Below, piece after piece: positions 25,101-36,645 of a stretch of 64,000 nt of DNA (its first letter is position 1; each line of letters starts with the position of its first letter). The notes beneath the pieces were generated by a model. That model did not search any database and was not told the DNA's origin. It saw only the letters and a list, made by a program, of their open reading frames with translations. The position numbers and the translations under genes were made by a program. The stretch is from Anoplopoma fimbria. Taxonomy: Eukaryota; Chordata; Actinopteri; Perciformes; Anoplopomatidae. The stretch spans positions 10,307,098 through 10,371,097 of the forward strand of contig NC_072451.1 in assembly GCF_027596085.1 (NCBI RefSeq), read 5' to 3'.

Positions 25101-26738
25101 CCAATAAATCTGCCCTTAGGCCTTCAGAATCAACAGTGCTGGCGTCTGTAGCTTAAAGTGAACGGAATCTAAACTGTGGTGTTAACCAATCAGATTTCGA
25201 GTTGGCGACACCGGGGCCAGCATGCAGGCGTACAATGACGTCAGCAAGGGCACGTCTTTTGATTGGATGCGCACTGGTGAGAGGCGGAGCTACGCAGAGC
25301 TAGCAACCTGAACCTGAGCCTGATGACCCTGTGGCGACCTGAACGAGCTAGCGTTAATTCGTGTAGATAGATATAGAAGCATTGTTTTTTTGTTATTTTT
25401 TCAACCCACAATGGCTGATGGAGGAGAAGAGATAGATTTGGTCGCAGAAATACAAACAACGCCATTTTCAAGACGGACTTTTCAACAAAAGATAGACATC
25501 GTGAGAAGAGGTCGGCCAACCCCGAAGCTAGCGAGCCTGACATGGCCGGGAAAAGGGTTTGTCCGCCATTTTCAAACCGGTAACTACGAGCGGTACCCCT
25601 GGCTCACAGCCTCCGAGAGGCACTGCAAATTGTACTGCTGGGAATGCCTGTTATTTGCAACTGATCGATTAGGTGTTTGGAGCCACACTGGGTTTGCAAA
25701 CTTGAATTGTCTAACCAAGTCAGCAATGAGACACCAAAGCACGGCTGCAACGGTGCTTTTGAAAACCTGTGAACCTTTGGGGACACCCGAGTGGGTCTAC
25801 AGCTCAACGAACAAGTGCGCAGGGAAACGGAGCTCCACAACGAAAGAGTGAATAAAAATAGGGAAATATTGAAAAGACTGATTGATTGTGTCATGTTTTT
25901 GGGGAAACAGGAACTTTCATTTAGGGGACACGATGAAAGCGCCGAGTCCACAAACAGAGGAAACCACGTGGAGCTTCTTTCTTTTCTTGCTGAAAACAAC
26001 ACATATCTACATTACCACCTGTCCACCAACAAAGTGTTTACTGGGATGTCAGGCAAAATACAAAACGACTTGATTTATGCTATTGCTGAAGTGATGGGAG
26101 AAGAGATCAAAATGGAGATAAAAAAAAAGCACCCTTTGTCGCTGTTATGGTGGACGAGACGACGGAAATATTAATATAACTCTGTTGTACTCGTTACGCT
26201 ATGTTGAGGTGATGCAACGCCCAGTTATAATGCGTCATAATGATGGTATTAAGAGGTGGATTCATTCAGGGATGACTGTGTAGGACATCACTGAAGGCCT
26301 AGGTGTGAAATGCACGGCCAGCTACTGCAAGAATCCGTTTCAGACACATCTCCACCCTGCTCCACTCCCTATCCAGCCTGGAAGCAGGTTTGACCAGATT
26401 GCTTGGAGTTCAGTTAGAGTTGCTGACACAGATTTCTAACTGATAGTAAATACTGGTCATTGTCATCATATGTAACTTTTGATGAAACCTAGCATTTTAC
26501 CAACGGAGGTTGACTACGTATTCTTCTTAAAAAATGCAATTCAATATAATTTGAAAATGCAGAATGTGTTTCACAGGTGTTTCTTTTCCTTTCAGAAGAC
26601 AATCTCAGTGCCATTAGCTTAGTCACATTGTCAGTACACTGACATTGCCTACAGAATAACAAAGTCATTTTCATAAAGAATACTGTTGATTCTGGGCTGT
26701 TTTTTGTTATTAGTTCTTACCTGCTCCTGATGATCCAT
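21984..26738 (-). CDS. LRAT/H-REV107-domain protein, complete four-exon gene
   Basis: The coding exons are 26721-26738, 24690-24810, 22890-23188 and 21984-22121. The phases join cleanly and give 191 residues. The protein begins MDHQEQ and carries an LRAT/NlpC-P60-type domain. His30 lies in YSHWGVYDGDGY, His42 in VFHF and Cys130 in LNCEHFATF; together they match the His-His-Cys site of this family. Known relatives (PLAAT/HRASLS, LRAT) are thiol acyltransferases or phospholipases A acting on membrane lipids. The stretch between the His and Cys motifs includes RRVPLGEVNVP and a SNNRH segment. Unlike PLAAT proteins, the last exon encodes a hydrophilic Lys/Glu-rich tail with no membrane segment, so location and substrate are open. 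A hAT element sits in intron 1. Possible minus-strand AATAAA signals at 21943-21952 imply a short 3' UTR. The family call is strong; the exact orthologue is not recognised. Confidence 0.85.
22202..22445 (+). mobile_element. Truncated copy of the same TTAA-type MITE family
   Basis: It shares CAGTGTGTAG near the left end and internal segments such as CCTTCATAT, GGACCTCTTC and TTTCT-CAG-AGCCCAGAA in the same order as the 54.4-kb copy. The right end is missing. It sits just upstream of LRAT-gene exon 4, within intron 3. Confidence 0.6.
22890..23188 (-). CDS. LRAT-domain gene, exon 3 (catalytic cysteine)
   Basis: The acceptor is TCTTTAG and the donor is CAG|GTATGA. Residues 47-146 include CGDLLLGETRIRRVPLGEV, AHISISNNRHAFTPS and the active-site block LFSLNCEHFATFVRYGKAV. 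The split Asp codon formed with exon 2 confirms the junction. No stops or frameshifts are present. Confidence 0.9.
24593..24660. repeat. (CAAA)n microsatellite, about 15 units
   Basis: In LRAT-gene intron 2, reading (TTTG)n on the transcript, beginning about 31 bases after the exon 2 donor. Confidence 0.97.
24690..24810 (-). CDS. LRAT-domain gene, exon 2 (catalytic histidines)
   Basis: The acceptor is TTGCAG and the donor is G|GTGAG. The exon encodes residues 7-46, including FGDLIEFAYPIGYSHWGVYD and GYVFHFAVA, which is the N-terminal half of the LRAT fold with both active-site histidines. It ends one base into a codon. A 60-bp CAAA repeat lies about 31 bp past the donor. Confidence 0.9.
24856..26327 (+). 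mobile_element. Decayed hAT transposon with 8-bp target duplication
   Basis: The element starts CAGTGGCGGGCCGT and ends with the imperfect inverse; the right end read inward is CAGTAGCTGGCCGT, 12 of 14 bases matching. It is flanked by identical 8-bp CAAGAATC at 24848-24855 and 26328-26335, the size made by hAT transposases. The 1472-bp copy keeps the N-terminal third of a transposase and has lost the rest. It lies in intron 1 of the LRAT-domain gene, on the opposite strand. Confidence 0.9.
25411..26175 (+). pseudogene. hAT transposase fragment (ZMYM1-like, TTF zinc finger), frameshifted
   Basis: It begins MADGGEEIDLVAEIQTTPFS and includes a TTF-type zinc-finger region (WPGKGFVRHF, then CKLYCWECLLFA). 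The frame shifts near 25785, where RVGLQLNEQVRRE continues through FLGKQELSFRGHDES and NNTYLHYHLS. A second shift lies in the A run near 26120. After it comes APFVAVMVDETT, which carries the first catalytic Asp of hAT transposases, followed soon by a stop. The dimerisation and C-terminal catalytic parts are absent, so it cannot encode an active enzyme. Confidence 0.85.
26721..26738 (-). CDS. LRAT-domain gene, coding exon 1 (start codon)
   Basis: This exon codes only MDHQEQ and is followed by a strong GTAAGA donor. It ends in phase 0 and joins VEAILSTGKFGD of exon 2. Family members commonly begin with a few residues before the GDLIEF strand, which supports this start. The assignment rests on the ATG plus donor plus phase match. 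Confidence 0.7.
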
Positions 26739-27004
26739 AGCCGACTCCTTAAGTTAGCGCGAGGACTGCGGTAGCTGTTGTCAGGTAGTTTGCAGGGCGT
26801 GTTGTATAAGAAACTGGTTTTTAATGTTTTGGAATTTGCTTGAGGCAAAAAAAAGAAAGCTGATTGGCTATTACAATGAGGAAGTATTTCCTCAATAGTC
26901 ATCTAATGCTGCCTCAAACAAGCTGCACATTAAGAAAGTTTATAAAGAACTGTCAACATATCAATGTTAAAAGGTTAATTTGCACTTAACTGTTATTGCA
27001 TAAC

Positions 27005-27690
27005 CTTTGATCAACTGAGAAAACGTCATAGTGTAGTATGCCATAGAAAATGTCATAAAACAGGTCATAGTATTGAATGGCATAGAAAACAGCATTAAAA
27101 TATCATAGTACACTTTTTTAATAAAATATGTAATTGTAAAGTATGCCATAAGAAATGTCATTACATATGACATAGTATTGTTTGCCATAAAAGAGTCTTA
27201 AATAATATCATAGTAAAGTATGTTTTAAAAAGTGTCATAGTATAGTATACCATAAAAGACAGCATAAAAATTAAGTAGAAGAGTTTAAAATGTCATAGTA
27301 TATTATTCTATAAAATGTGTTCTAGTATAGTATGCTATAAAATAGGTCATTATATGTCATAGAACAGTATGCTTTAAAAAGTATAGTATGTCATGAGAAT
27401 TTCATAAGAAATTGTATATTATTTAATAAAAAAGTCTCCTAGTATAGTATGCCATAAAAAGGTTGGAAAATATGTCATTGTAGAGTGCGCCATAAAGAAG
27501 TCCTAAAAAATAGCAGTATATTATGCCCTATAAAGTATCATAGTAGCATCATAAAAATGTTATCAAACAATGTCATGGTATAGTTGGTTATAAAAAGTGT
27601 AAGTATGGCATTAATAAAAACATAAAAAATGTCAAAGTATAGTATTTTGTAAAATATGTCCCAGTATAGTATGTCATACTATAGTTCATA
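27005..27690. repeat. Degenerate AT-rich tandem array, copy 2
   Basis: It uses the same CATAGTATAGTATGCCATAA building blocks in the same orientation as the 20.8-kb array. It begins about 270 bp upstream of the LRAT-domain start codon. Confidence 0.8.
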
Positions 27691-28310
27691 GATTAAAGGA
27701 TTGTCAGTGAGGTGGTATTTGTGTTGGTTCAAACAACCAGTCACTACCCTTTTGACTTCAGCGTCTGTTTCCCAGGCTGTGATGGTCTACTGCTGCTCTG
27801 AGTCATCTGAGGGAAACCAGAGAGAGGAGATGAGTATGTGTGCAGGAGGAGTGCTGTCACAGGAAGACAGGAGAAAAGGGACAATAAGGTGACAGCGATA
27901 CACTGAAGAATGCATGACAGTGTTGGGAGCAGCTGAGTGTCTGCTCCAAAGATAAAAGCTCAAATCACAACGGTATTTAACCCCTCTGTTCCTCAGGCGA
28001 GGAGGCACACAGAAAGAAGAATTTGTTCTTTTAGTACAAATCCACGTTGGATTAGAAAACGTAACATAAGGATGAACAAAACTCGGATTTACTAATGTGT
28101 TCATTAAGAATGAATGGGGTTAGCACATATACAGTATACAGAAAGGAAAGCGAAAAGTTATTTTTCTTTTGAATCACTAGGTTTCATTACTATTAAAGCA
28201 GCACAGTGTCCAGGAGGTGCACCACTATTCTGGGTAGGTTTTTGGGAATAAAATGTTCTCTCACTCTTGGATTGTGGCAGCACTACAAAGAGGAAGGTGG
28301 CTCATGATAA
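27691..28310. other. Intergenic, nothing recognised
   Basis: Unique-looking sequence between the AT-rich array and an interspersed repeat; short frames on both strands lack support. Confidence 0.5.
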
Positions 28311-28740
28311 AGCATGGACTGTAAGAAGTGGACCTACTCACCATGTCGTCACCCATTGGTTTGTGGACTGCTGTTTTGAAGCTCCGAGTTCGGCATTTTG
28401 GCCATTGCCATCTTGTTTTTTTGCAACCAGAAGTGACCCTAGAGGGTGGAGCTAAGAACAACAAAACACTGAATAAGACATTTTGAGGTAACAAAAATGT
28501 GAAAATTTACTTTCATTAGTGAAAAAACACTGAGAAAGGGATTAAGTTCAAAAACAAAAACACGGACATATCCAGACCGGCCAACGCCGTGGTAGCGACC
28601 TGTCAATCACAAGGTAGCCCCGCCCTAAAGCATACCCTACATTATGGTCTTTTTGACTCTAAATGGAGCATAATTTACTAAATGAACATCATGCTGTATT
28701 GAATAGGACTTGAAACTAGAGATGAATGCTAGTTGTTAAT
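28311..28740 (+). repeat. Interspersed repeat, CACCCATTGGTTTGTGGACT family, long copy
   Basis: It runs from GACTGTAAGAAGTGGACC through CACCCATTGGTTTGTGGACT and TTGCAACCAGAAGTGACC to GTAGCGACCTGTCAATCACA and CATCATGCTGTATTG. Copies or pieces occur at 33.1 and 35.5 kb. Confidence 0.6.
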
Positions 28741-29001
28741 TAAGTTGAATAATGTACTGTCTGTGTTGACTTTTTCAATATATTTCAAATGCTAAACATA
28801 ACCATACAAATGTTAATTATGTTTAAGTTGCCAAGAGCTGATATCGTAGGAAACAAATTATTTACTTTGTCTGCAGATTGAAAGTGTCTTATTATGTTGA
28901 TAACAAAGTGTGATCCATATGCATTAAATGTTTTTCTTTGTTTCTTTGTTCTTTGTTTGTCTCCATTGAAAATGTATTTGCTGTCGCAAACCATAAGTAT
29001 A

Positions 29002-29555
29002 CAGCGGGTAAAATAAGTATTGAACAAGTCACCATTTTTCTCAGTAAATATATTTCTAAAGGTGCTATTGACATGAAGTTTTCACCAGATGTCGATAACA
29101 ACCCAAGTAATCCATACATACAAAGACCAAACAATTAAGTTCAGAAATTAAGTTATGTGTAATAAAATGGAATGACACAGGGAAAAAGTATTGAACACAT
29201 GAAGAAAGGGAGGTGCAAAAAGGCATGGAAAGCCAAGACACCAGCTGAAATCTATCAGTAATTAGAAAGCAATCCTGCCCCTTGTCAGTGCAAATTAATA
29301 TCAGCTGGTTCAGTCCCAACTGATGGCCTATAAAAAGGTGTCTCATTACCAAGCTGTCACACAAGAAACATCTCATGATGGGTAAAAGCAAAGAGCTCTC
29401 TCAAGACCTTCGCAACCTTATTGTTGCAAAACATACTGATGGCATTGGTTACAGAAGGATTTCTAAACTTCTGAATGTTCCGGTGAGCACTGTTGGGGCC
29501 ATAATCCGGAAGTGGAAAGAACATAATTTCACCATAAACCGGCCACGACCACCCG
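29002..29555 (+). mobile_element. 5' part of a Tc1-like element
   Basis: The left end CAGCGGGTAAAATAAGTATT follows a TA at 29000-29001. A second AAGTATTGAACACATG copy near 29187 is the inner repeat of the arm. TATAAAAAGG near 29330 and the start of a transposase follow. The remaining transposase and right end are missing; LINE-like sequence begins soon after. Confidence 0.8.
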
Positions 29556-29560
29556 CCGGT
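29375..29560 (+). pseudogene. Tc1-like transposase N-terminal fragment
   Basis: It begins MMGKSKELSQDLRNLIV and continues GIGYRRISKLLNVPVSTVGA to INRPRPPA, the first helix-turn-helix of Tc1-like transposases up to the GRPR-like linker. It then leaves the family sequence abruptly. The second DNA-binding motif and all DDE residues are absent. Confidence 0.8.
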
Positions 29561-29639
29561 AGTCTCCATAAATATTGCTACATTTTTTACTTCATCTTTT
29601 TCTTTTTTCGTGTTCATCACTAATGGCCTACAACAGAAT

Positions 29640-30290
29640 ACATTCATCAACATCTGAAAAGGAAGCGTGGTGATTTAGAGCAGCGGTGTGAGACGATCGA
29701 CGCCAACAGCCGACCAACTGCTCCAGGGAGGAGAGGGAGGAGATGGAAGCTAGGCTAACCCAGCTAGAACCTGAGGCTACTCCACTACCCAGCATGCTCC
29801 TGGCTATCTGATGTTTTGTTGCAGGATTATAAAATGCATGAAAGCAACAAGAGGTTGGAGACAGTTGAGCCCACATCTTCACAGAGACCGTGTTCAATCA
29901 GTCATCCCGGATCAAGCTGCACTTGATGGGCGAATAGCAGGACAGAGAGCAGGAGTCTGGTTGGAGGAGAGGAGGTGGACTCTGTGTTTACATCATGATG
30001 CTCGGTGCTCAAACAGTCAAAATTGATGGACGTTTTCCTCATGTTGAATTTTAATGTTCAGATGTCGGCCATATTATCTGACCAGATAATTGTTTTTGTC
30101 GCTGCTGTTTACATTCCTTATGATGCAAATTCAAAAAATGCACTACAGGAATGTAGTAATATTTTTGTTTGTCATGTGTTTGTTGTCTAACAAATGGGCT
30201 ACAACTGAATTTAGTTGTGCATCCCTGTGTTGCATGATGACAATAAATGATCCTTAAATGTTGAGTTGAATCCTTGAATCCTAAAGTGAG
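29640..30290 (+). mobile_element. LINE endonuclease-domain fragment joined to a LINE tail
   Basis: Broken frames match teleost LINE endonuclease: KRKRGDLEQRCET, DQAALDGRIAG, LCLHHDARCSNS and VAAVYIPYDANSKNALQE. Near 30230 it passes into GATGACAATAAATGATCC and GAATCCTTGAATCCT, typical of a LINE 3' end. The reverse transcriptase is deleted. Several frameshifts are present. Confidence 0.6.
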
Positions 30291-32663
30291 GTGACTGAAA
30301 TGGGGCAAGAATGGCCAAATTAGTATCTGGCAACCTGGTGCTGGTAACAAAAACAACAGGTAGTAAGACGAAGATAACAGATGGATGGATTTCTTATCAA
30401 ATCATTTAAAAAGCTCAAAGATACTCTATTCTGCAAGAGGAAGTACACCAGATGTGATCAGTTTTAGGCTTTAAGGAAAACTCAAGACTTGACTTCTTCA
30501 AAGTGGCCTTGAAAAGTCATTTGTAGCCAAATTTATATTATGAAGGGTCCTAGTAGTTTTTTGTCTTGCCCGGCTTTGTGCCGTTATTGTACTGTATATT
30601 TGATGGTTGTGTCTAGATGGTAACCCTCGATTAGCGAAACTCTGGCAAGACAGTTGAGGCTAGGCACTGACCTCGAATGGTCACTGCTATGATAGCTTGT
30701 CGGGCAATGGGTCTAGCAAGAGTTTTCGCAAGATTTGAAAAAGTCTAGGGTCATCGTCGAGACAAGACCAGAATTGAAATAAGCCAAATTCAGTTCACTT
30801 TCCGTGTGGTAGTCAGCTGATGGTGGGAGTCGGTCCACCTGCTGGCAGCTGCAGCTGAACCATGAAGCCACGGACAGCGACACCTTGGTCCGTTGGAGGA
30901 CTCGGTGACACATGTAATTTACAGCTGTGCACGGCAGCGGACGAACCACGGCTGTGTTCACTTTTGCTTCAGTGCCTGAGCAGGCCTGGCCCCTGCCGTC
31001 CCCCGGGCAAGTGCTGCACAGAGCCAACAGCCTGTCAAGCCATCAGCTGGATGCTCAATCTCATTTCACATGCAAAGAGGAAGAAGAGAGACAGCCTGTT
31101 TAAAAAGAGAATATCCTCCACTTGCCCATAAGCAGGCCTGTTGCAAGAGTAATCAGCCGAATGTTTAATGAATGGCCCGAACACGGCAGCCTCCCAGTGA
31201 TGTGTGGACCGTCAAATGTCTGTGCTGAGCAGCTCTCTGGCGTCCGAATGCACTTGTTTACTTCATCTTGAGAAGCGATGTGGCAGTGCCAATAGATGAC
31301 ATGCCTGACACACTTCACTGGCTCGAGATCATTCCGTCAACTTGGCCCTCGAGCGGCCTCGGGGGTCACAGCGGAAATGCTACTTCTGTTCTTCCTCACA
31401 AACAACCACGACACAATCCCCGCTCATTTATCAGCTCTGTTTGAAAAGTTAAAGCAAAATGAAACAACAGAAGAGATAGTCCACTTTTCTAACAACCCTA
31501 AAACGCACACAAATACAGCCACGCTATTGATCTAAAACCATATTGTTGGTGTCAGATTAGCCACGTTCAAACCAATCCTATCGTTAGACAGAATGTTGAC
31601 ATTCCTAAACCAGGGATTACATACAATCACGTCTCTTAAGGCCTAATAACTAACATTTTTGACCTCACTTGTTTCTACAATATCTGTGCATGACAACTAT
31701 GATCAACGTATCCTCATATGTATGATTTCTTACAAAAAGTTACTTCTCATTTTTTGTGCTTTTTCCTACGAAAACCAGCAACACGTGTCAATTTTTGCTC
31801 GGTACATGCATATGGCCTTTTCAAATTAAACTTCCAGCTTCACACAAAACTTATATAGAATTAGGCAACAAAACCACTTAGTTGGGTTTAGGAATAGATT
31901 GTGAAATAGTTAATTAGGTTTAGGCAACAAAACTACTTGGTGAGGTTTAGGAAAAGATTGAGTTTGTGTTTAACCGGTCTTTATACGTCATCATTCTGGA
32001 TTACGTGGATAACGTCTCAAAAAATATTGTGGGATATCTACGTATTACGGCATATTACTTTTTTTATAGGTTTTGCTACGAATTAAATGGTTGAAGAATG
32101 AGTTTGTTGAAGAAATGATGAGAGAATGGATCCAGGAGCACGAACAGCAGCTTCAGGTGTCGCCAAACACACAAGGTTCAAGGTTGACTGGAACAGAAGC
32201 CTGCTGCTGTTTAAACACTTATTGTCATGGATGGTCTTAGGAATCTAACAACACCTGGCCGAGGACGCACTTATCCAACGTATCTACACTTCACGGCTAC
32301 AGACAACAAGAACTGGTCACCTTAGGGTGCTTGTGTTTCTCCAGTACCAGTTGAGACTCTTGTTATTGAGGTTCGGAGCAGATAGAGTAAAGCTTTAACC
32401 TCCCCGAGGGACAATCTGGCTTACAGAGAGCAGTCAATAATAATAAATAGGAGGAACACAACAATTATGCCCAGGGCTCTTTGCTGCCTGTCATCCCCTC
32501 TCTCTCCTCTAATCACCAGATCACATTTTGTTTGCACAGCTGCTGGAATGAGACCTCATGTAGCTCCAGCTAAGTTCAGCCAAGAAGATTTTTCTTTTTA
32601 TAGGTTTAGTAGTTTGTAGTTTTTTTTCTCATAAATCCTGCCAACACCAAATGACAAAAGATT
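30291..32663. other. Intergenic, possible conserved non-coding DNA
   Basis: 30.40-30.75 kb may be a decayed retroelement tail. 30.98-31.48 kb is a balanced-composition, repeat-free block with no intact long frame, a candidate regulatory region only. Confidence 0.35.
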
Positions 32664-32870
32664 AAGATAAGATATAAGCCTTTATTGATCCCTCCCAAAA
32701 ACTGGAATACCCTCCACCAGTCCCACCACAATGAATATGTTGCAATATAGCAGCTTACATAAAGCGCTTGACAATCACAAGTGTAAAGTGGACAAAAATT
32801 ATGAAAACAAGGATTAGTAGCAATAGAGCTGCTGCTGCGGGCTGCCTACCACTCTACAGCTGGAAGTGAA
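32664..32870 (-). mobile_element. LINE 3' tail, minus orientation
   Basis: The plus strand begins GATAAGATATAAGCCTTTATTG, the reverse complement of a common teleost LINE 3' end also present at 4.3 kb, followed by A/T-rich decayed sequence. Confidence 0.5.
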
Positions 32871-33071
32871 CGACTCAGTAATCTTCTCCCTTTCACTAAA
32901 GCACACTTAACAACGCCATGTCCACTGCAAACAGTCCGTGTACGTTTTGATAGTTTGTTTTATTGTTTAATCTAAAAAATTATACAGAAATACCATGTTT
33001 TTTCCGTTTAGCCCACCTTAACTCTATATAGGAAGCAAACTCCGGGTATGTAAAGGGCAGCCAATGATTAG

Positions 33072-33345
33072 GTGCCTTAGACTTGCACTCTCTCTAACGG
33101 CCATCATGGGGCAACTCCTCCGGTTGCAAAAAGAAGTCTGGTACTATAGAAGTCTATGAGAAAATGACTTTGTGATTGCCAGGTCGCTGCCACAGCGTTG
33201 TCTGGTCTGGGAGTTGTCCGTGTGTTCGTCTTACAACTTTAACTCTTTCACAGTGCGTTTTAACTTCACCGTAGTTACCACAATGGCAATCGCCAAAATG
33301 TGTAAGCCCCAAGGGTCCAAAACAGCAGTCCACAAACCAATAAGT
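33072..33345. repeat. Interspersed repeat, CACCCATTGGTTTGTGGACT family, rearranged copy
   Basis: It contains GGTTGCAAAAAGAAGTCTGG, TATAGAAGTCTATGAGAAAA, ATTGCCAGGTCGCTGCCAC and, inverted, ACAGCAGTCCACAAACCAAT. The mixed orientation indicates rearrangement. Confidence 0.5.
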
Positions 33346-35540
33346 GAATGCTTAATATTCACTGATTTCAGCTTCTCCAATGTGAGAATGTTTTGCTTTT
33401 CCTTGTCTTACTTTTGTAGTAAACAGAATATATTTACGGTTTGGACGGTCGCAGGGACTATAGATGACTTCTGCAGACGTTAACCTGCGCTTTTGGAAAA
33501 CATGAAAACATTCAGGGGATTGGAGGGAAGCTCAGAGAAGAATCCTGGACGACGTTAGCTTTCTCCACACGAACAGGTGACAAAATCCCCTGCAGAAGGA
33601 TGAGGTGGCGTATATAGGCAGGTGTCTTAGATGAGAGGAGAAGATAGAGAAAGTTTCTCGGGATCTGACACAGATGATTACTTTCTGAACTGGTAAAAGT
33701 TTGATGTGGCAATGAATAGCACTAGGAATAGGTAGAACAAATCTAGTGTCACATTTTCTCTGACATTCTTTTTGCCTTAATGGATAATTCAGATTTATCA
33801 TAACTTGGGTCTTATTTCTGAAGGTTTGGCAAACATTTGTGCCAAATTTTAACCAAGTGTGATAGGGCAAGAAACACAAGCAGTCAGATGATCAGACAGG
33901 TGGAAAAAAATGTATGCAGATCATCTAAAACTGAAAATGACTCACTTAAATGTTTCTGATAATCCCTCATTGCACAGAATAACTGTGTGCACAAGCACCT
34001 GCCAGGTGACAGTTCGGGTAATGATTATTATTCGAGAATTATTCACTATTACTGTTTTTTATTATGGATAGGTCATGTTTCATCCAAGAGATGCAAAAAA
34101 AACCCTATAACAACGAATAAGGGAGAATAAAAGATGAAAGGTATCAAGCCAGTATTTCCACAAGTCACCCAGATCTTTCCTGTACAATATTTCCTCTGAA
34201 AACAAAAAGATATTAGCAGCAATAAATGAAAGAACAACATCCATTGAGTTAAAATATGATGGAAATTAAAAACCACAAGCCAACTCATGTGAAACAGAAC
34301 CTGCTTGATTATCTGACCGCTCCACAATTGGATCCTAAAAAAATGAAAATTAACTAAATCGGAAGGAAAAGGGAACCAAAAATCTCAAACACAAACTCAG
34401 TTCTGCTTGTCCGGAGTTAATTCCCCTTTAATTCTTACTTTTATTCTATTTCCACTGTATGTTTCTGTATTTTAATAAAAACTTGCTTTCTGCTATCTTT
34501 TTGTAATTTTTTTGGTTAAGTTTTCACATAGTTTTGAAAGCTATTACTTTTGCATGGAGTACTTTTAATTTTCCTTTTTAAAACATTTCAAGAGAAACAA
34601 GAAATGAACCCTACAAATAAAAACTAAGTTTTGTGTCTAAATGTACTGGCTCTATATAAATTAATTATCACATAAATTTTGCAGTTATTCATTAATTCAT
34701 AGACTGGCAGTTTAGAAGGGTTTCTGTTTTGCTGATCAGTAAATACATAATGTACTTTAAAACATAGCCATGTGGTAACTGTCTCTGTTATTTTGTCCAT
34801 GTTTGGTGGGCAAACTTCACTATGCAATTTTATACAACACACAGCTGCGTCCCACCATTCCAAAAAGCAGCACAGCACTGCACTTTAGACTTCATGGTCT
34901 TTTTCAGAACATAAACAGTGGAGCACCTTAAAGAACACGTCCACGGTAAACAATAGCTTCCTGCTGTAAAAGGCCGGGTTTGAAGTGAAGAAGCAATTAC
35001 CAGAAACGACCAGGTTCCCTCACATCTTATCAGGACAGAATGGAGTCCGCTGCCGGACAAGCATTACAAACTATTACACTTCTGTGGCTCCGGCAGCACG
35101 CTGTATTCCTGCTATCAGTGACCCTTTCACCCATAATCTGCTAGCAGATAGACACAACAGTGTGAGCTGCAGAGTAGAAAATCTGCTGTGAGTACGCTGT
35201 TGGTTCACCACATTCTGGGACTTGAGCTCAAGATTCACTTTGATTGCAGTCATCCACTCACTCATAATGATTTAGTGGTGTTGAAGGGAGAAATGCAGGA
35301 CAGAAATGTCACGGTTCATCACAAATTTCAATTTGGCAGAGTCCTATAGACTTATTTTTTACTGTAAATATGTAAATCATACATGCAATTTAGCTGCCAT
35401 GGCATAAATCAGTGGTCCTGCAGGTCACAACCCTATCAGTCAGAAAAACGCTACATCAACCTATCCACTACCCCAACCTCCACACACTTATTTCAAATGT
35501 TTCTTCATAAAATGACACACTACTCTCTGCGTTGGCACTA

Positions 35541-35740
35541 TAGACTGTTCATAAGGAGTGGAGGTAGTCATCATTTCACCCATTGGTTTGAGGATTGCAT
35601 TATTAAACCTTCAGTTTGGCGATTTTGCTGTTGCCATCTTGGATTATGGCATTTGCCATCTTACTTTTTGCAACCGGTGAACGAAAGTTAGAATATTTTG
35701 ACTGCAGAGGAGTGATGTAAAGACGCCGTATACGGCTCTG
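35541..35740 (+). repeat. Interspersed repeat, CACCCATTGGTTTGTGGACT family
   Basis: ATAGACTGTTCATAAGGAGT, CACCCATTGGTTTGAGGATT and GCAACCGGTGAACG follow the order of the 28.3-kb copy. Confidence 0.55.
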
Positions 35741-36645
35741 GTAGCAGCAGGATCCAGGAAGTCCAGGTGGAATAAAACATGTATGTGTTTAAAGGTTTAA
35801 AGTCTAGGTAAGTAAATAATAATAAATATTTGTGCTAAATTTGACAAAATATTTATTTTAAACGCCCAGCCGGCTAACTTTCATTTCAGCCCGATGCTAA
35901 CTTGAATGGGGATAAAATAATTTAATCTTGCAGGTCATTGGACCAAATTGATAGTAAAGCGAATCATATTGCGGGTATTGTGTTTGCTCAAAACTATTTA
36001 TCCACCATTTAACAGTTGCGACGGAGTACAGTGGTGCCCATGAAGTTAGCACAGGAACACCCATGCACGACTCGAATGGCGGGCACACCGGGGGCCGGTA
36101 AGGAGACAAACAGGGAGGGACGGCTGGTAAAGTCTTTTTTCGGAATTCTTTTGATTGTCCATTGATGTGGCGGCCCAGCAGGATTTATATTTGGATATTT
36201 TATCCACGAGGAACATGCTGTATAAATGCAAACCTTCATCCCAGTAGAAACATTTTCCTCCCACACAAACGCGTCTTCGCCTCAATGGACTTGACCTTGA
36301 ATTCCTGTAGCAGATAGTACAATCGTATGGTGTCTCTCTCTATGTAGCTGAGAGTTCAACAGCTTTTTCATTAAGACAATTGATTCTGAACTGCTTTTTA
36401 TCCACATTCCTCAGCAACAAAAACCTGCTGAATGGAAAACAATAGTGACAAGGTTTCAGAGTGACATGATATTTTATATGTATTTTTTGAAACTATTATG
36501 AAAAGAGAGTTAAACTTTGTGCTATACTACAAGGTTCCTCAGCAGGATGACCGTTCTCCTTTGGACTGACAGAATTGACTGAATGAATAGAACCTTAGCA
36601 TGCTGCTGTGTGAGAGATAGGCTTTAATGTGTACGAATTTCACTG

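Noticed and set aside
25241..26002. Minus-strand ORFs of 100 and 132 codons
   Set aside because: Antisense to the hAT transposase fragment.
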